Shown here one piece after another: positions 46,963 through 59,458 of a stretch of 64,000 nucleotides of DNA. The stretch is taken from assembly GCF_029962835.1 (NCBI RefSeq), contig NC_080582.1:18670032-18734031 (forward strand), given 5' to 3'. The stretch's first letter is position 1, and each line of letters begins with the position of its first letter. This DNA is from Magnolia sinica (lineage: Eukaryota > Streptophyta > Magnoliopsida > Magnoliales > Magnoliaceae). Below the pieces are notes generated by a model, which did not search any database, was not told where the DNA came from, and saw nothing but the letters and a program-made list of their open reading frames with translations. Position numbers and translations under genes: made by a program.

Positions 46963-48845
46963 TCTTGTTGTGTATAGAATTGGCATATCTTATTGGCTTT
47001 CCTTCATCTGTGAAACAAAGAAGGCGATTTTAGTTATGCATTCGAAGTTAATTTATTTTTAAAATGTTTGAAGTTACATATTATAGGTGCTTCCAATTTC
47101 AAAATGTCACACGCAAGCTTAACCTCAAACCCGTCCAAAATGGTAGTCTAACCGAATGGTACAATGCGAATGCTTGAAAACACACAAACATGAAACATGC
47201 TATCAGGTCCAACCATTTGGGAGTAAGTTACCGTTCAACCAAGATAAGTTCAAACCAGCCATGTGCATGTGAGATTCAGCCTGTCTAATAAATTGGCCCT
47301 AACATGAGGAACACCTTAATAGAAAGGGAAGAAGTGGGGTGGGGCCCACTTGATCTGTTCACGATATCTGACATGTCCTATAGATGCATCCATCCCTTCA
47401 TATTACCCCTTGGGCCCACTAATAAGTCAAACAAAAGTTCATGTGGCCTACAACACATATGGAACAAGTTGAGAAGGGAGATCCACCCTTGATTCGCACG
47501 TGGGACCCACTTTGTTATTATAAAGAATCCAGCCCATCTAGACTAAAAGAATGGTTAGCTGAATCAAGAAACATACAAATAAAAGAAATTGAAATTGTGT
47601 GGTGATCCTGATCCTGCTAGAACACATATCATAAAACCAATGGCAGCAACATCTACAACTGGAAATGGACTCCATCACTGACTGCTACCAATGGTCATGG
47701 TTAAACATGAGAGTGAAGTGAGGAACAGGACTCTTGTTTCTCAAAGGGTGGAGTCTCCTAACCCACCTTGGACTCTTCTCGCATCAAGTCTCCACACTTT
47801 TAACTACCCTGCTCCCCTTCATGCTTTTATGATCAACACCAAAGTGGGCCCCACTGAGTTAGCAAGTGTTGAATCAATCTGATTTCAAGGTGGGGATCTG
47901 ATGGACGGCATTGATCTCATTACTTTCCCCACATTAGAGAAAGTAACTTATATGAGGTATTAAAACATCAAAAACACCATATTCAAGTACAAGCAACATT
48001 ATTCTATTAAAAAGAGGGGCCATCAACGGACCAGGCCTGGGTTGGCTTGGGGCCGGATTTTGAACTGTTTGGGCTGCAGCTATTCAAAATTTGGATTTTG
48101 CCAGGTCCAAGCCCAGTCCATGAAATGCTCCAATACTCTTGAAAGTAGTATAAGTTACAGTGCTCCTATTTGCATTGGTTCATTTGGACCAGGGAGAGGA
48201 TTGCCTTCCATCATAAATCGACTCCGTCCATCTGTTTTGAAAGACTACAATAGGACAATATCATAAAAATCAGGCAGATCCAAAACTCAAGTGAGCCACA
48301 CCAACATAACAGTGGGAGCAGAAACGTCCACTATTAAAACCTTCCTGGAGCTGACCATGATGTATATATGCCATCAAAACCGTTCATAGAATTATTACCA
48401 CTCAGATATACTGTAGGAACAAATATCATACTGATACAAAACTTCTATCACCACTAGGCGTTCAATCCCCACTTTTTTGTCTGGTATGGCCCACATGAGT
48501 TTTGGATCTGTCTGATTTTTACAATCAATTCCTATTGTGGTCTGTCAAAACATATGGACGGAGTGGATTTATCATGGACATCTCTATGGGCCCAACACAG
48601 CTCCAGGCACAGAAACATCTGTGCACGTGGTCACCGGCAATCCGCTCCCGTTCAATCAATCAATATGAAGTGTCCATTGAGTACAGAAAATGCATATCAT
48701 AGGATACCATTACAAAAATCACACCTATTCAGATGATCCAATCCATCTTTGATTTGGAGTTATTTTCTAGGGCCATCTGTTTTAGCAGCCATGGTTCTGA
48801 TGGTTGTAATTTCATTACGAAAGTAATCATATGCAAACTCATGAT
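46961..48845. other. Intergenic, MITE remnants, no gene recognised
   Basis: 47330-47530 and 48180-48600 contain GGGCCCAC-type MITE remnants. The second, with CGACTCCGTCCATCTGTTTTG on the left and CAAAACATATGGACGGAGTGG on the right, is a fair inverted repeat. 48020-48120 is rich in GGGCC/GGCCTGGGTTGG. Short frames (e.g. 47691-47882) match nothing known. Confidence 0.5.
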
Positions 48846-49524
48846 TAGGGCTGAAAGTTGGACGGGTTCAACCCGACCGACCCTTGACCGACCTGACATT
48901 GGGTTGGGCTCAGGCAGGATGTATCGAGTCCGATTTGGGCTTGGGCTATACAAACACCAACCCAATAAAACTTGGGTCGAGCTCAGGTTGAGGTCTTGGG
49001 TTGCCCAATCCAACTTGAACCCGATCAACATGTAAGTTACTAATAAATTATAAATGAGTGTGGATCGTTTGTGTTGAAGGCATAGGAAATTTCGATGTTG
49101 TTGGGTTTCATTGGTCCACATCGTTTCCGATAACTCAAGCTAATAAGATATGTTGGATTTTTCTCTTCCAAATAAACTGCGTGCTACACAATATGACTTT
49201 TAAAAAAATAGTTGTCCTATATTTTAGCTTGTTTGTTTAGAAAAAAAAATAATGAAGTTCTTTACTATAAATAACTATATATATAATTAATAAAACTGTA
49301 GATACAAAAAATAAGAAGTATATTGAAATACAATAAACTAATATAATAATAAAAATATTATCATGTATCCAACCGACCAACACGGCTGAGCACGCTTGGG
49401 TTGAGGTTGGGTTGAGAATTCCCAACCCAAGGTTGGGTTGGATTAGATTAGGGTTGAGGCATAGGAACCTTGGGAGCTAGGGTTGAGCACTAACCCGACC
49501 CAACCCGGCCGACTTTCAGCCCTA
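48846..49524. mobile_element. 679-bp non-autonomous hAT MITE, copy 2
   Basis: The same ends as copy 1 (TAGGGCTGAAAGTTGG... and ...CGACTTTCAGCCCTA), the same length of 679 bp and collinear interior. Flanking 8-mers CTCATGAT (48838-48845) and GTCATGAT (49525-49532) match at 7 of 8 bases. Confidence 0.9.
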
Positions 49525-49932
49525 GTCATGATGGATCCTAACAAACAGACGTATCAAATGATTGATTGGACTTATATATTTTGTGTAACTGATCACAACC
49601 GTTTCAATTTTTGACAAATTAGTGTTATGTTGGCATGGTAGCCCATGAAAATGTGAAACCTAATGAACAGTAGCCTGTGAAATATGAAACCTAATAAACG
49701 GTCTAGATTAGTGGAGTGGATTAAGTGCCCAATGCAACTAGGAGCGCTATAACTTACAATATCTCTCAATGAAATGTGCATTGGTGCATCCAATGAACAG
49801 TCTAGATCAATAGATTGGACTGCCTAAGTGTCCCATTGCAACAAGAAAGTACTGTAGCTTATTATAGTGACGTGATAGCACTTGAGCATTTCTCCCTTAT
49901 ATTGATATATATTACTGAAAGATACAACCAAG
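49525..49932. other. Spacer with a roughly 65-bp imperfect direct repeat, no gene
   Basis: AACGGTCTAGATTAGTGGAG (about 49697) and AACAGTCTAGATCAATAGAT (about 49796) start two diverged copies about 100 bp apart. No coding sequence is supported. Confidence 0.5.
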
Positions 49933-50989
49933 CAGAGGTGTACACGAACCGAGCTAGCTCGGCTCGACTCGACTCGGTTCAAAGCTGAGTTTGAACAGTT
50001 TTTAGCTCGAAAAGGCCGAGTTCAAGCTGGCCCTGCTCGACTCGGATCGGATCGAGCTCGGATCGATTCAGTACGGTGACTCGGTTACTTTGATATTGAT
50101 GTTGCTCACTAAGTGTTTGATGAAATGACTCAACGAAGTGTGGCTGGTGGTGGTTGCATAGTTCTGGATCAAGAATAGCATGGACACTGAAGGTGGACAG
50201 TGAGTGTATGTTGTGGTGGTTAGAAGTGTTTGCGCATGCCGCTTGGGGCATGTGATTGATGATTGAGTAACGTGTGACCCATCCATGTTGTACATGGTTA
50301 AATGGTTAGGCATGCAAGTTGATTAGGGCCATCTAATGTCATTACAACACCTGGCAAGGACATCTGATTCTTCAAAATAGGAAAACGGTACTGATGGGGT
50401 GGACCCAAATGGTGATCATGAATCATCTGTGGTGTTGGAGCATTGGGCAGGCTCTATCTTGGATATTGTGACTTAGGTTGAAAAATCTGATGGAACATTC
50501 CTGTCTCAGGTCGTCATTTCGGTTTTCCTGCAATAAAGATTGCCTTGAATCTTCAACTCCAAACCCCAGTAAGTATTTGTGTGGCAGAGTTGTGTGGGTT
50601 TATAGCTTGGAAGGTTACACTGGAGTGATGGATCTGATTAAGCTGTATGCAATTGGCTGAGTGAAGGAAATGAGCAGGTTCCGTTGTGACTTTGATATCT
50701 TTCTTCATATTCAGCTTGGGTTGGAGAGCAGTAGGTTGAAAGGAGCTACTTGCTTGTTCTACGACTATCAAGAATGTATATGAAACCAGTACCTTTTTTT
50801 TTCAGTGAGAATTCGAAGGTGCAGTCCAGGTGTTTGTGAAAATGCTGCACAGTTGAACTCGGCTCAATCTTGGCTCGAACTGGCCCGAGCTGCTGAACGA
50901 ACCGAGCCGAGCTGGCCAATCAGGCTGGAGGACCGAGCCGAGCCGAGCCGAGTCGAGCTGAGGCCAGCTCGACTCGATGTACACCCCTA
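49933..50989. mobile_element. 1057-bp non-autonomous Ac-like hAT (deletion derivative or gene-fragment carrier)
   Basis: Ends CAGAGGTGTACACGA and TCGATGTACACCCCTA are inverted repeats. The 8-mer CAACCAAG is present at 49925-49932 and 50990-50997, a perfect TSD. Subterminal CGGCTCGACTCGACTCGG and GAGCCGAGCCGAGTCGAGC clusters match the large hAT at 32306-44010, so the same transposase family could mobilise it. The interior (about 50100-50800) is not transposase and not repetitive in this window. It may be captured host sequence, but no frame longer than about 60-80 codons or known protein was recognised. Confidence 0.85.
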
Positions 50990-51276
50990 CAACCAAGGCA
51001 TGTTTCTAGTATGGACTCAAATCTAAGACATAGACCTGGGCCCACAGCATTTGGATACTCTTTCACAAACCCTGCTTGGTCCTTCACTTATTACAATGGC
51101 AATTAAAAAACCTAACTGTGAAAAATGAATTAAAAAAATTTAGAAAGAAAATGGACTTACCCCTTTTGTAGAAGTTGCATCCAAATGGGTCTTTGAAAAC
51201 ATGGTTTTAAGACTCAGATGAGTCCATTGGATGAGTCCCACGGGACTCCCAATTAGAGTGCCCTCTACGTTTGATG

Positions 51277-51990
51277 CGGGGGAGGACATGATGAGGTCGA
51301 CCACCGTCTTCCTCATGGCTAGCTACTCCGAATCCATGGAGCTTCTCGGGACTCCTCATATATATTTCTTGAATCTACTAAGGATGAAAACAAAAATAAT
51401 TTCTAATAAATTGAAATAAATTGATTGATGATATAAAAAAACAAAATTTAAATTTTGAACTCAAACTTAAGACGGAGTTTCATACTCAAACTCAGGACGG
51501 AGTTTCATACTCAAACTCAAACTCACTAAAAACATGACTAACTATAAATAGTAAACTTATTATTTATAGACGGTCATAATTCCTACTAGACTTCTTGGTT
51601 TTTGGCCAAAACTAGTAAGTGTCCAATTTGGCCTAACCATGTTATTCTCCTAGTTTTTCCAAGTCTTTTTATGTTGGGCACGACTCCTAAACTTCAAATG
51701 ATCAAAACTCATAATTGAACTAAAACTTACTATTTATAGTAAAAACAAAAATAAAATGAACTTTCAACCATCAATCTAATAGAATCTTGCAAATCCGGTG
51801 TGGGCAACGCCATGGGTTGGATGGCTAAAGTAGTTTCTCCTGGCCAAAAATCATATATGATATATCAAAAAACTCATTCCAGTTTGTAAGATACTACTGT
51901 TTTAAGGTTCTGATAGTTCCGATCACCCCCGCCTCTAATCGGCCCTTCTTTGGTCCATCTTGGCCATGAAAGTATCCATGACCCACTCTA
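51277..51990. repeat. Dispersed repeat, about 700 bp, copy 1
   Basis: Collinear with 55770-56440 through ACTCC(T/G)TATA...GAATCTA, AATAGTAAA-TTTACTATT, AACTAAAACTTACTA, CGATCTAATGGAATC-like, GGCTAAAGTAG and TTTGGTCCATCTTGG. Copies are clearly diverged. No TSD, LTR or ORF was identified. Probably an old retroelement piece. Confidence 0.65.
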
Positions 51991-53920
51991 CAACAACTTC
52001 ACGAATCAACCCCAACCACACCAACAAGTCACAACCGAGTAACTCGATCCAAGTCATTGAGTCATCTAACCATGTCATATTCTAAATTCTAATTTGCCTA
52101 TCAACGGTGACCAGACCCAATTGGACCCAAACTGGATTCATATCAACAACACCCACATCCAAACCCGACCTGAACCCAAACACCCGATTCCCTAGTCGGG
52201 TCCAGATTCGGGTAAACAAGTTATGACAAGACCCTGAGCCCATGACAGCCCTAATTAGGTGATCCCCTTTGAGTGGCCTTATGGGGTAGTAATTAGGACG
52301 CAAGAGGGTAACAACGTTGGGATGAAGGGTTCCACCACCTTACTCACCAAAATGGAAAAGCTCATTCCACCATATCTATAATCCAAGGGGGATACCATTT
52401 CCCTTTCTATGCGGGCTGCACTGCCATTTTCCCATATTTCATCAGAGTAAAAGTTAAGCTTGTAACGGTCCCATTTTCAACCATCTGAAACGCACACTTC
52501 AACTAATGCTTCTGATTTTTTCCAATTATTTTATTTTCCATTTCCAAAATGGCCCTTCTAACTTCTTGAATTTGACATTTTTACCTTTATTTTGTAATTT
52601 TTAAAGATACCGTTGTAAGCTAACAGTGGTATCGTGTAGATATGGGCCCTCGTGATGTGTGAACACCATCCAAACCTTCCATCAGATGTGTCACCTATGG
52701 CTGAATATAGTTCCCAAAAATTAAGTAGATATAAAAATCATCAGGGACACAGGAAAGGGAACAAGATGGGAGAAAATTCCTACCCTTGATTTCTACTGGG
52801 AACTAACTGAGTTGAAAAACAGCCTGATTTTTGGTAGACTCTAAATCCAAGCCAGATGAAGGGTCTGAGTGGTATAGATTTCATACACATAACACGGTGG
52901 GTCCCCACACAAATCAAGGGTGGGTGTTCCCCTACAGCTTGTTCCCTTTTCTGTTGGCCACCTGAATTTTATATCGGGCTACATTTCAAGCCCCAATCCG
53001 TTTGATGAGGTGATGCATCGGATGGACGGATTGGATGTCTTGAAAGAATCAAGTGGGCCCCTCTGTTTCAACGGGTTTGATTGATTTGGGGCAGCCTCCA
53101 CAATCAACTGCCAATCGTTGCATGCCATGTAGTAAACCCTTTTGATTATAGGAAAATCTTACATAAAATATCATTGTATTTCAAGCATATAACTAATGAG
53201 CGGTTGTGATTGCACGGTACGGTTCTTGATTTCTAAAAGTGGGAAGCTCTGTTAAGTGATCCAAACCCTTGTTATTATGGGCCCACTGGCCGACATCTAA
53301 GGTGAGTCCCGTCATATCAATGTCTTGGATCACTTAAGCATGGGGCCCACCTATATAAACTGAAAGCTCATGTATACGGTACAGTTGCTTCTCCAACACA
53401 CCATAATATATAATTCAATTCTTCATAAATCATAAATCATAACTATTGAGTTACACGTAAAAGGGACTGCTGGAGTTTTGAAATAACACTGATGAATGAA
53501 ACGTGTTTCAAAAGGCATAACTTAGATGATTGTATGGTATTAAATAAAATAAAATAAAAGTTAAAATTTTAAAATAAAGTAATAAAAAACATATTTTACA
53601 AGGTCGGCTATTCAAGAAGTAGAGTGTGGTTTGTTCATCTCATCCCTTTATCATGTGTGCCCCATCATGCATGTTCATATTCCCTTTGGAGCCTAAATTC
53701 AATCCTATCTAAAACCATGGTTGGCTAAATCATGTAAAAATGTGCCTAAATCCTCCAAAACAAAATGGTGTTGCTAGCTTAAGTTTTGTCCATTCATACC
53801 AGGTTGGACATTAAAAAAAATAAATAAATAAATAATCTCTTAGGAGCTGGTTCTCATGGAAATCCATGAGAGCCATTTCACAACTCATCCCTTAGATAGC
53901 ATATATATAATATAGACAAC
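51991..53920. other. Intergenic with MITE remnants, no gene
   Basis: 52625-53075 shows MITE hallmarks at both sides (GGGCCCTCGTGATGTGTG left, ATGGACGGATTGGATG-x-AAGTGGGCCC right) in inverted arrangement. 53500-53590 is A-rich with AAAATAAAATAAAA. Other sequence is unassigned. Confidence 0.45.
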
Positions 53921-54715
53921 ACAAGTCCTTTATTTGGCTTGGATGAAGGGTTTATACAAAAATCAAGCTATTTCAACCCGGGTGGGACCCATGAAAATAA
54001 GTGTGATGTCTCCTTTTACTTTGTTCCCTTTGCTATGGCTCATCTAAGTTCTGGATCTATCTGATTTCTAGAGTATGAACTGGAGTGAAAAAAATTTCCT
54101 ATGAACCTCATCGGAGAAGGAAAAAGAGATTTTTCAGACTTAAACTATTGCGGTAGAATGCTTTTGAATATTTTAAGCTACGAAAGTATATATTATAATG
54201 CTTTGAATTCTTGGAAGGGAGGATTTTTCTTCTCATTTTGTTGTTTCTTCCATGTAAATGAAGTCCCTTCTTATAGACTTTTGAGGAAGGATCTACATAC
54301 AAGAATAAATGCATCACAACTTTCTACCATAAGCATTAATTATCTAAGAAATTCAAAAGACACTTTCTAGATCAGACTAGAATACATTCCAGATATTTCC
54401 TAGACACTTTCTAGATACTTTCCAGAAACTTTTTAGACATTTCTCAAATATATTTTTTATTTTTGAATTACATATTCAACAGGGACCTTACAAGCCCTTT
54501 ATTTGGCTTAGATGAAGGGTCATGCAAAAATTCAGACCATTTTATCAGTTAGGTGATTTATGATGAATTTTAGTGTGTATGAATGATGTCTAAAAAATAG
54601 CTCTCAGGTTGAAATATTTTAACTCTTAAATATTCAACGTTGTCTTTAAATCTGCATTTTATCTTTTAACTGGAGTGAAAAAAATTTCCTATGAACCTTA
54701 TCGGAGAAACCTGCA
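53921..54715 (-). repeat. Duplicated segments around an LTR-like insertion
   Basis: AACTGGAGTGAAAAAAATTTCC and the next 20 bases occur at 54078 and 54669. CCTTTATTTGGCTT-GATGAAGGG occurs at about 53927 and 54496. Read on the minus strand, 54481 begins TGTTGAATATGTAATTC and a TATAAGAAGGG box is near 54275, the look of a Ty1/copia LTR. The left boundary and TSD could not be established. Confidence 0.4.
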
Positions 54716-55354
54716 TTAACCGTTGTTTGATGGGCCATTGATAGAATCTTCCAACAATGTTTGCCAAAAATCTATTAATTGCTGCAGCTTAAACGTGCTA
54801 TATGATTACAATCCAAACTGTCCAAATCATGAGAGGCCGATCGTTGATGGAGCATAGATTGAAAAAACCACACTAATCTGATGATTCCTCAAGCATGATT
54901 GGTGTCCCTCAAATGGACAGTTATGGATGAAAATGGATGGTTATAATCTTTCAATCAATGTGATTTCCACCTATGCTCCACCTGCAACTAGTCCCATGAT
55001 TTTCATGGCCAAGATCTGGATGCCTGTGTGCCACATTTTCCATGAATGAGATTCCAAAATCTAGAATATCATAGCAAATGCACATTTTACTTTCACAATA
55101 TTACAGAAATGTGAATGTCTGGATTCGGTGATTGTTTTTTCTAGTTATAATGGAGCACGAATTCTTAATATCTTGAAAGGTGCAAATTATTTATATGTGG
55201 GACCGCAGTGGTGAAAGTCAGTAAGGAAGAGTGGGCCTTTAGGATTTGACGGTCTACACGATATTAGAAGACTGCACTACATGTTAGGTAACACAAAATT
55301 AACCATTATTGGACAATAAAAGCCATATAATTAAGGGCATGCAAAAGGGACCCA
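54716..55354. other. Intergenic, nothing recognised
   Basis: No ORF, repeat or RNA gene is supported. A weak repeated CAATC-x-TGATTTCC/ATGATT theme is noted but not convincing. Confidence 0.5.
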
Positions 55355-55500
55355 ATGTAGGACCTTATTTAAAGGGCTCTGTTATTATATTAGGGCCACT
55401 TAAGCAATGTGTAATTTGAGAGAAAGCCCTACCACCCAATGGTCTACCATGATCATAGATGGGCCCACTTGGGCCTCACATGCAAACCTTAGGCTGTCAA
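55355..55500. repeat. Dispersed repeat, about 130 bp, copy 1 of 3
   Basis: AGGACCTTATTTAAAGGGCTC ... GGTCTACCATGATCATAGATGG ... CACATGCAAACCTTA. Similar copies are at 57905-58025 and 59090-59235 in the same orientation. Each is followed after some distance by unrelated sequence. The origin is not recognised. Confidence 0.6.
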
Positions 55501-55769
55501 TTGATAAAGATCCGATTAGTCGTATCTCTATATAATGTTAGGACAATTTCCCTTCACAAATTGCAATGGGATTTTAAAAATAGTGAGGGTATTTTTGTAT
55601 ACAAAAGGGAAAAATGCATGAACATTATATTATGATCCAATTGGATGTTTTGAACCTTTAATGAATTCGAATTCGGATAGTTTTTTTGGGAATTCATTGG
55701 ATATCAAGATTCAGATCTCAGATAATCTTAACTGGATCAGATTCCGATATGCATTGATGTGCTCTTGAC

Positions 55770-56440
55770 ATAGGGAAGGATGTGAGGTCGAGCATCGTCT
55801 TCCTTGAGGATAACTACTTCGAATCAACCAAGCTTCTTTGGACTCCTTATAGAGACTTTTCGAATCTATGAAAAAAGATAGAAACTAAAAATAATTCTAG
55901 AAATAAATATGTTGATAATTGATAGATGAAATAAAAGAGTCTACGACCCTTTAAATAGGAACATCAAGCTTTGTAAGAAGTTTTAGAATTAAACTACAAC
56001 TAAAACTCTCTAAAATTCGTAACTTAACTCTAAATAGTAAATTTACTATTAGGGTCCTATGTGGCTTAACTACGTTATTATCTTAATTTTTTTAAACATT
56101 TTTCATGTCGGACGCAACTACTAAAGCCCAATGGACGAAAAGTTACAATCAAACCAAAACTTACTAAAAAAAGTAAAAACAGAATCAAACAAAGAATTCG
56201 ACCGTCGATCTAATGGAATCTAGCAAATTCGGCATGGGCAACCTGGCTACCCAGGTTGGTTGGCTAAAGTAGCTCGTCCCACCCCAAAATCATATATGGT
56301 ACGATTGAGTAACTCATTCTTGTTTGCGAGATATGCATGTTTTAAAGTTCTAACAGTCTTGATGACTTCTGTCTTCAATCTGGTCTTCTCTGGTCCATCT
56401 TGGACATGAAAGTGTTTGCGGCCCGCTCTACATCAGCTCT
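55770..56440. repeat. Dispersed repeat, about 700 bp, copy 2
   Basis: Same family and orientation as 51277-51990. The left block (GAGGTCGAGCATCGTCTTCC) also occurs inverted at about 58815-58845. Confidence 0.65.
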
Positions 56441-56538
56441 CAATCTCATCAGTTGACAGCCCTAATAAACTTTTATACAGATTTCTTGCATGATTGTTCA
56501 TCTATTGCATTGGTGCATTTCTTATACAATGTTTGTTG

Positions 56539-56710
56539 TAAGACACCCCACCCTGTTACGATATAACGTGTTAGGACTTGAGCCTTTGGATGAGTATAAG
56601 ACGCCCCACCCTGTTACAATATAACGTGTTAGGACTTGAGCCTTTGGATGAGTATAAGACACCCCACCCTGTTACAATATAACGTGTTAGGACTTGAGCC
56701 TTTGGATATA
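56539..56710. repeat. 58-bp unit in three tandem copies
   Basis: TAAGACACCCCACCCTGTTA begins at 56539, 56597 and 56655. Copies differ at very few positions. The unit contains AACGTGTTAGGACTTGAGCC. The open frame at 56636-57061 starts in it and is not a recognised gene. Confidence 0.9.
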
Positions 56711-57061
56711 GAGTACTCATCTTTCGGTGATACGAGTCATTTATATAATGGGGCTCACCTTGGATGGATCATAACAAGAAAACTAGAGTTATTTCTACCC
56801 TTTGCTCATTTCGAGTCTTTTTCCTTGAATATGGACCATCTCCTTAAACCTTTAAATAATCAATCAAATGGCAAGGCCTGTCATTTAATTAATATAGTCA
56901 TTGAAAAGGACCCAATCCAATGCTTTAAGTCCCATTGTCTCTGTTGCAATAAGTCCGACTGTATTCTAGAAAGCTTCTTCTCATATTCTCAAAGTTCGAT
57001 AATAAGGAATGCAAAATCAGGGGCAAGAGTAATAAATAAATCTGGTGTAAATTACTTATAA

Positions 57062-58430
57062 TTAGGGTTAGAGAAATATCGTATAATTCTGACATGACCC
57101 AATGAAAAAGCATCAAGTGCATTTCTTAAAGGTGTGATCCAAAGTGGGAAAAAAAAAAAAATCATTCTTGACACACACACATAACATTTTTACATTGGGC
57201 CATGTTAGGAGTTACAAGCCCATGATTACAAGTGATTCTCATCCAAATAAATCTCTACCATGTTTAACATGAATACCCATGACAATTTTACCACGGAATT
57301 AAACAATCCGAAAGTCTTAAATTTTGGGTTTTTAACTGTAGATTTGGATGTCTCTGCATCTTAAGCTGAAGTTACTCATTTCATTCGCTCTTTTTTCACG
57401 TGAGTGACCTACTACCATTAGCATAGTCTCTAGTCGCGCATGTTAATCAGAGTATATAATAAAAAGTTCTGTGGAGTGCATTGTGTTGTCTGTGTCACAT
57501 CCACTTCAACAATTAATTGCTGGAGCTCATGTTAGGACGCAAGTCTAAAAAGAGTCAAATCCAAAACTCAAGTGAAGTAGAACACCTCCAACAGTATGGA
57601 CTAGGTGAATAGGGGGTCCTTATTCTTTCTCCGGTGGGTAGACTCTTAGGAGTTCCAACACCTGGTCAGGGGTTCCAGTACCCATAGATGGTGAAATTCC
57701 ACTACAGCATGAGTGTGTTGGGGTATGCGTGCAAGTGTGATTTTTTATTATTTTATTTATTTTTATTTTTTTAAAGACTAGGTGAATATGGCCAGCCTCT
57801 TATGTGTAGTCTGCCCAACATCAATGTCATCTCACTCTTTCCCTCTAATCTCTCTTCCCTTCTCTCTCTACATGCATTGTAAATAACTAGTCTTCCCATT
57901 CAATTTGTAGGCCCTTATTTAAATGGCTCAATAATGATAGAGGTTCTACAATAGCCTGCCCTTATCCAAAGGTCTATGATCATGGATGGAACCAGCTGAG
58001 CTCCACATGTAAACTTGCACCCAAATGTAAAGAGAATTCTGGATCAGATTACATGGGTACATTTCAAACAGTTTCCAAGTTCCTCAGCACACCTAGTATG
58101 GTAGAGCAACCTCTCCACAAGACAGCTAGTAGGGTGAGCAAACTAGCTACTTCATATGTAGGGCCTTGTAAAGATGGTGATGTAGGACATAGCATAGATA
58201 TATTCCTGGCATGGTTGGACCAAAAGAAGGAAAATCATAAATTGGACAAACTTTTGATCAGGGTATCGTATGGGGCGTACAACCTATCAATCTATACTGA
58301 AACAGGCCATCTGAGGTGAACCGACCACGAAGTGGGTCGTGTCTGTCCATTTCGTTAGAAAACGTGCACTTTCTACTCAAAAACTAATTTTTAAGAAAAA
58401 AATTACTATTTTTAGTAATTCTGATTTTTT
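57062..58430. other. Intergenic with dispersed repeat copy 2 of 3, no gene recognised
   Basis: 57905-58025 is the second copy of the 130-bp family. An 88-codon frame at 58053-58319 (contains VGHSIDIFLAWLDQKKE) has no recognised homologue or splice context, and I do not call it a gene. 57640-57900 contains CT-rich and AT-rich stretches. Confidence 0.45.
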
Positions 58431-58860
58431 AATTTTTATTTTTATTTTTAGAGTTTTGGATTTTCTTCCTTTTTAGAAATAATTTGTAATCATGTTAAGA
58501 CTCTTCTAGAAAAAGTTTATTTGGAATTTTTATTTTTAGAAGTTAGGTTTTATAATAGTTTTATTAGAATAATGATTTTTATTAGAGTTAGAAATTTGTT
58601 ATTTTTGATAATTACGAATTTTGTTTTTTGTTTTTTTTTTTTTTTCTATATTAACAGTGTAACAGGGACATACATGGCAGATAATAATCAATCAATTTAT
58701 TACGAATTTTTAAAAATTATTCTGTTTTTTCTTATTTTCCTCGTGGATTCAAGGTATCTCTACGAGGAGTTTAGAGAAGTTTCGTGGATTCAGAATAGTT
58801 ATCCCTGAGGAAGACGGTGCTTGACCTCAACACATCCTTCCTGCGATCAGATGGTTTTTG
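58431..58860 (-). repeat. Partial inverted copy of the 700-bp dispersed repeat
   Basis: GAGGAAGACGGTGCTTGACCTC (58807-58828) is the reverse complement type of GAGGTCGA-CATCGTCTTCCT at 51291 and 55789. The preceding GAGAAGTTTCGTGGATTCA matches the inverted GAATC...CTTCTTTGGACTCC block. A poly-T run is at about 58628-58645. Confidence 0.5.
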
Positions 58861-59089
58861 TCTGATCAAATCCCACTAAAGCGACCGTGGAAAACAAATG
58901 CGGCTGGTGGCATGCAATAAGTATAGGATCGTCCATGAATTTATCTTTAAAACATGAGCCATTCATCCTAGTGCCAGTATATGAGTGGACCCAATCAACA
59001 CATCACCTGCCACTTATCTTGTTGAGGGATTGCTCTACCATATTACAGTACTCGTTCTTCTCCCAACTTTAAAATAAATAAATAAACTG

Positions 59090-59235
59090 ACCTAGGGGCC
59101 CTTAAATTTGAATGGCGCAATCATCCAATGAGATTGATGTTGGGCCCATGCACAATCCATGACACACCTATTCTATCCAACGGTCCAAATTGATCATAGA
59201 TGGACCTACTTGGGCCCCAGATGCAAACTACCATC
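59090..59235. repeat. Dispersed repeat, about 130 bp, copy 3 of 3
   Basis: GGGGCCCTTAAATTTGAATGG ... GGTCCAAATTGATCATAGATGG ... CAGATGCAAACTACC, the third copy of the family at 55355 and 57905. It ends about 220 bp before the start codon of the glycosylase gene and may form the outer edge of its promoter. Confidence 0.6.
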
Positions 59236-59458
59236 CTAATGAAGTAAAAAATGTAACTTATGGGTCAAAGCTCTCATTTAAGCTATAACTGTCTCTCTCA
59301 TATAGTTTCTCTATCTACCATGAAGTTCACATTCCACCAACCATTATGAGATTTTGACCCTTCAATCACCTTCCATTTAAAACCCCACCCAAAACTACAA
59401 ACAAACATACACATCCACTCATTTCAAAGTTCTTGAAATTTTTGGTACCCCAAAAGCC
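59236..59458 (+). promoter_or_regulatory. Proximal promoter and 5' leader of the TAG-family glycosylase gene (predicted)
   Basis: A CCAACCATT motif (about 59336) could serve as a CAAT-type element and CATTTAAAACCC (about 59373) as a weak TATA-like box. An A/C-rich leader without upstream ATG in good context runs to ATG 59459. The start site is inferred. Confidence 0.4.

Noticed and set aside
56636..57061. 141-codon frame as a gene
   Set aside because: Its start lies in the 58-bp triplication and the protein has no known features; composition resembles intergenic sequence.
58053..58319. 88-codon frame as a small gene
   Set aside because: No recognisable domain, no splice context, and it directly follows a dispersed repeat; nothing distinguishes it from a chance frame.
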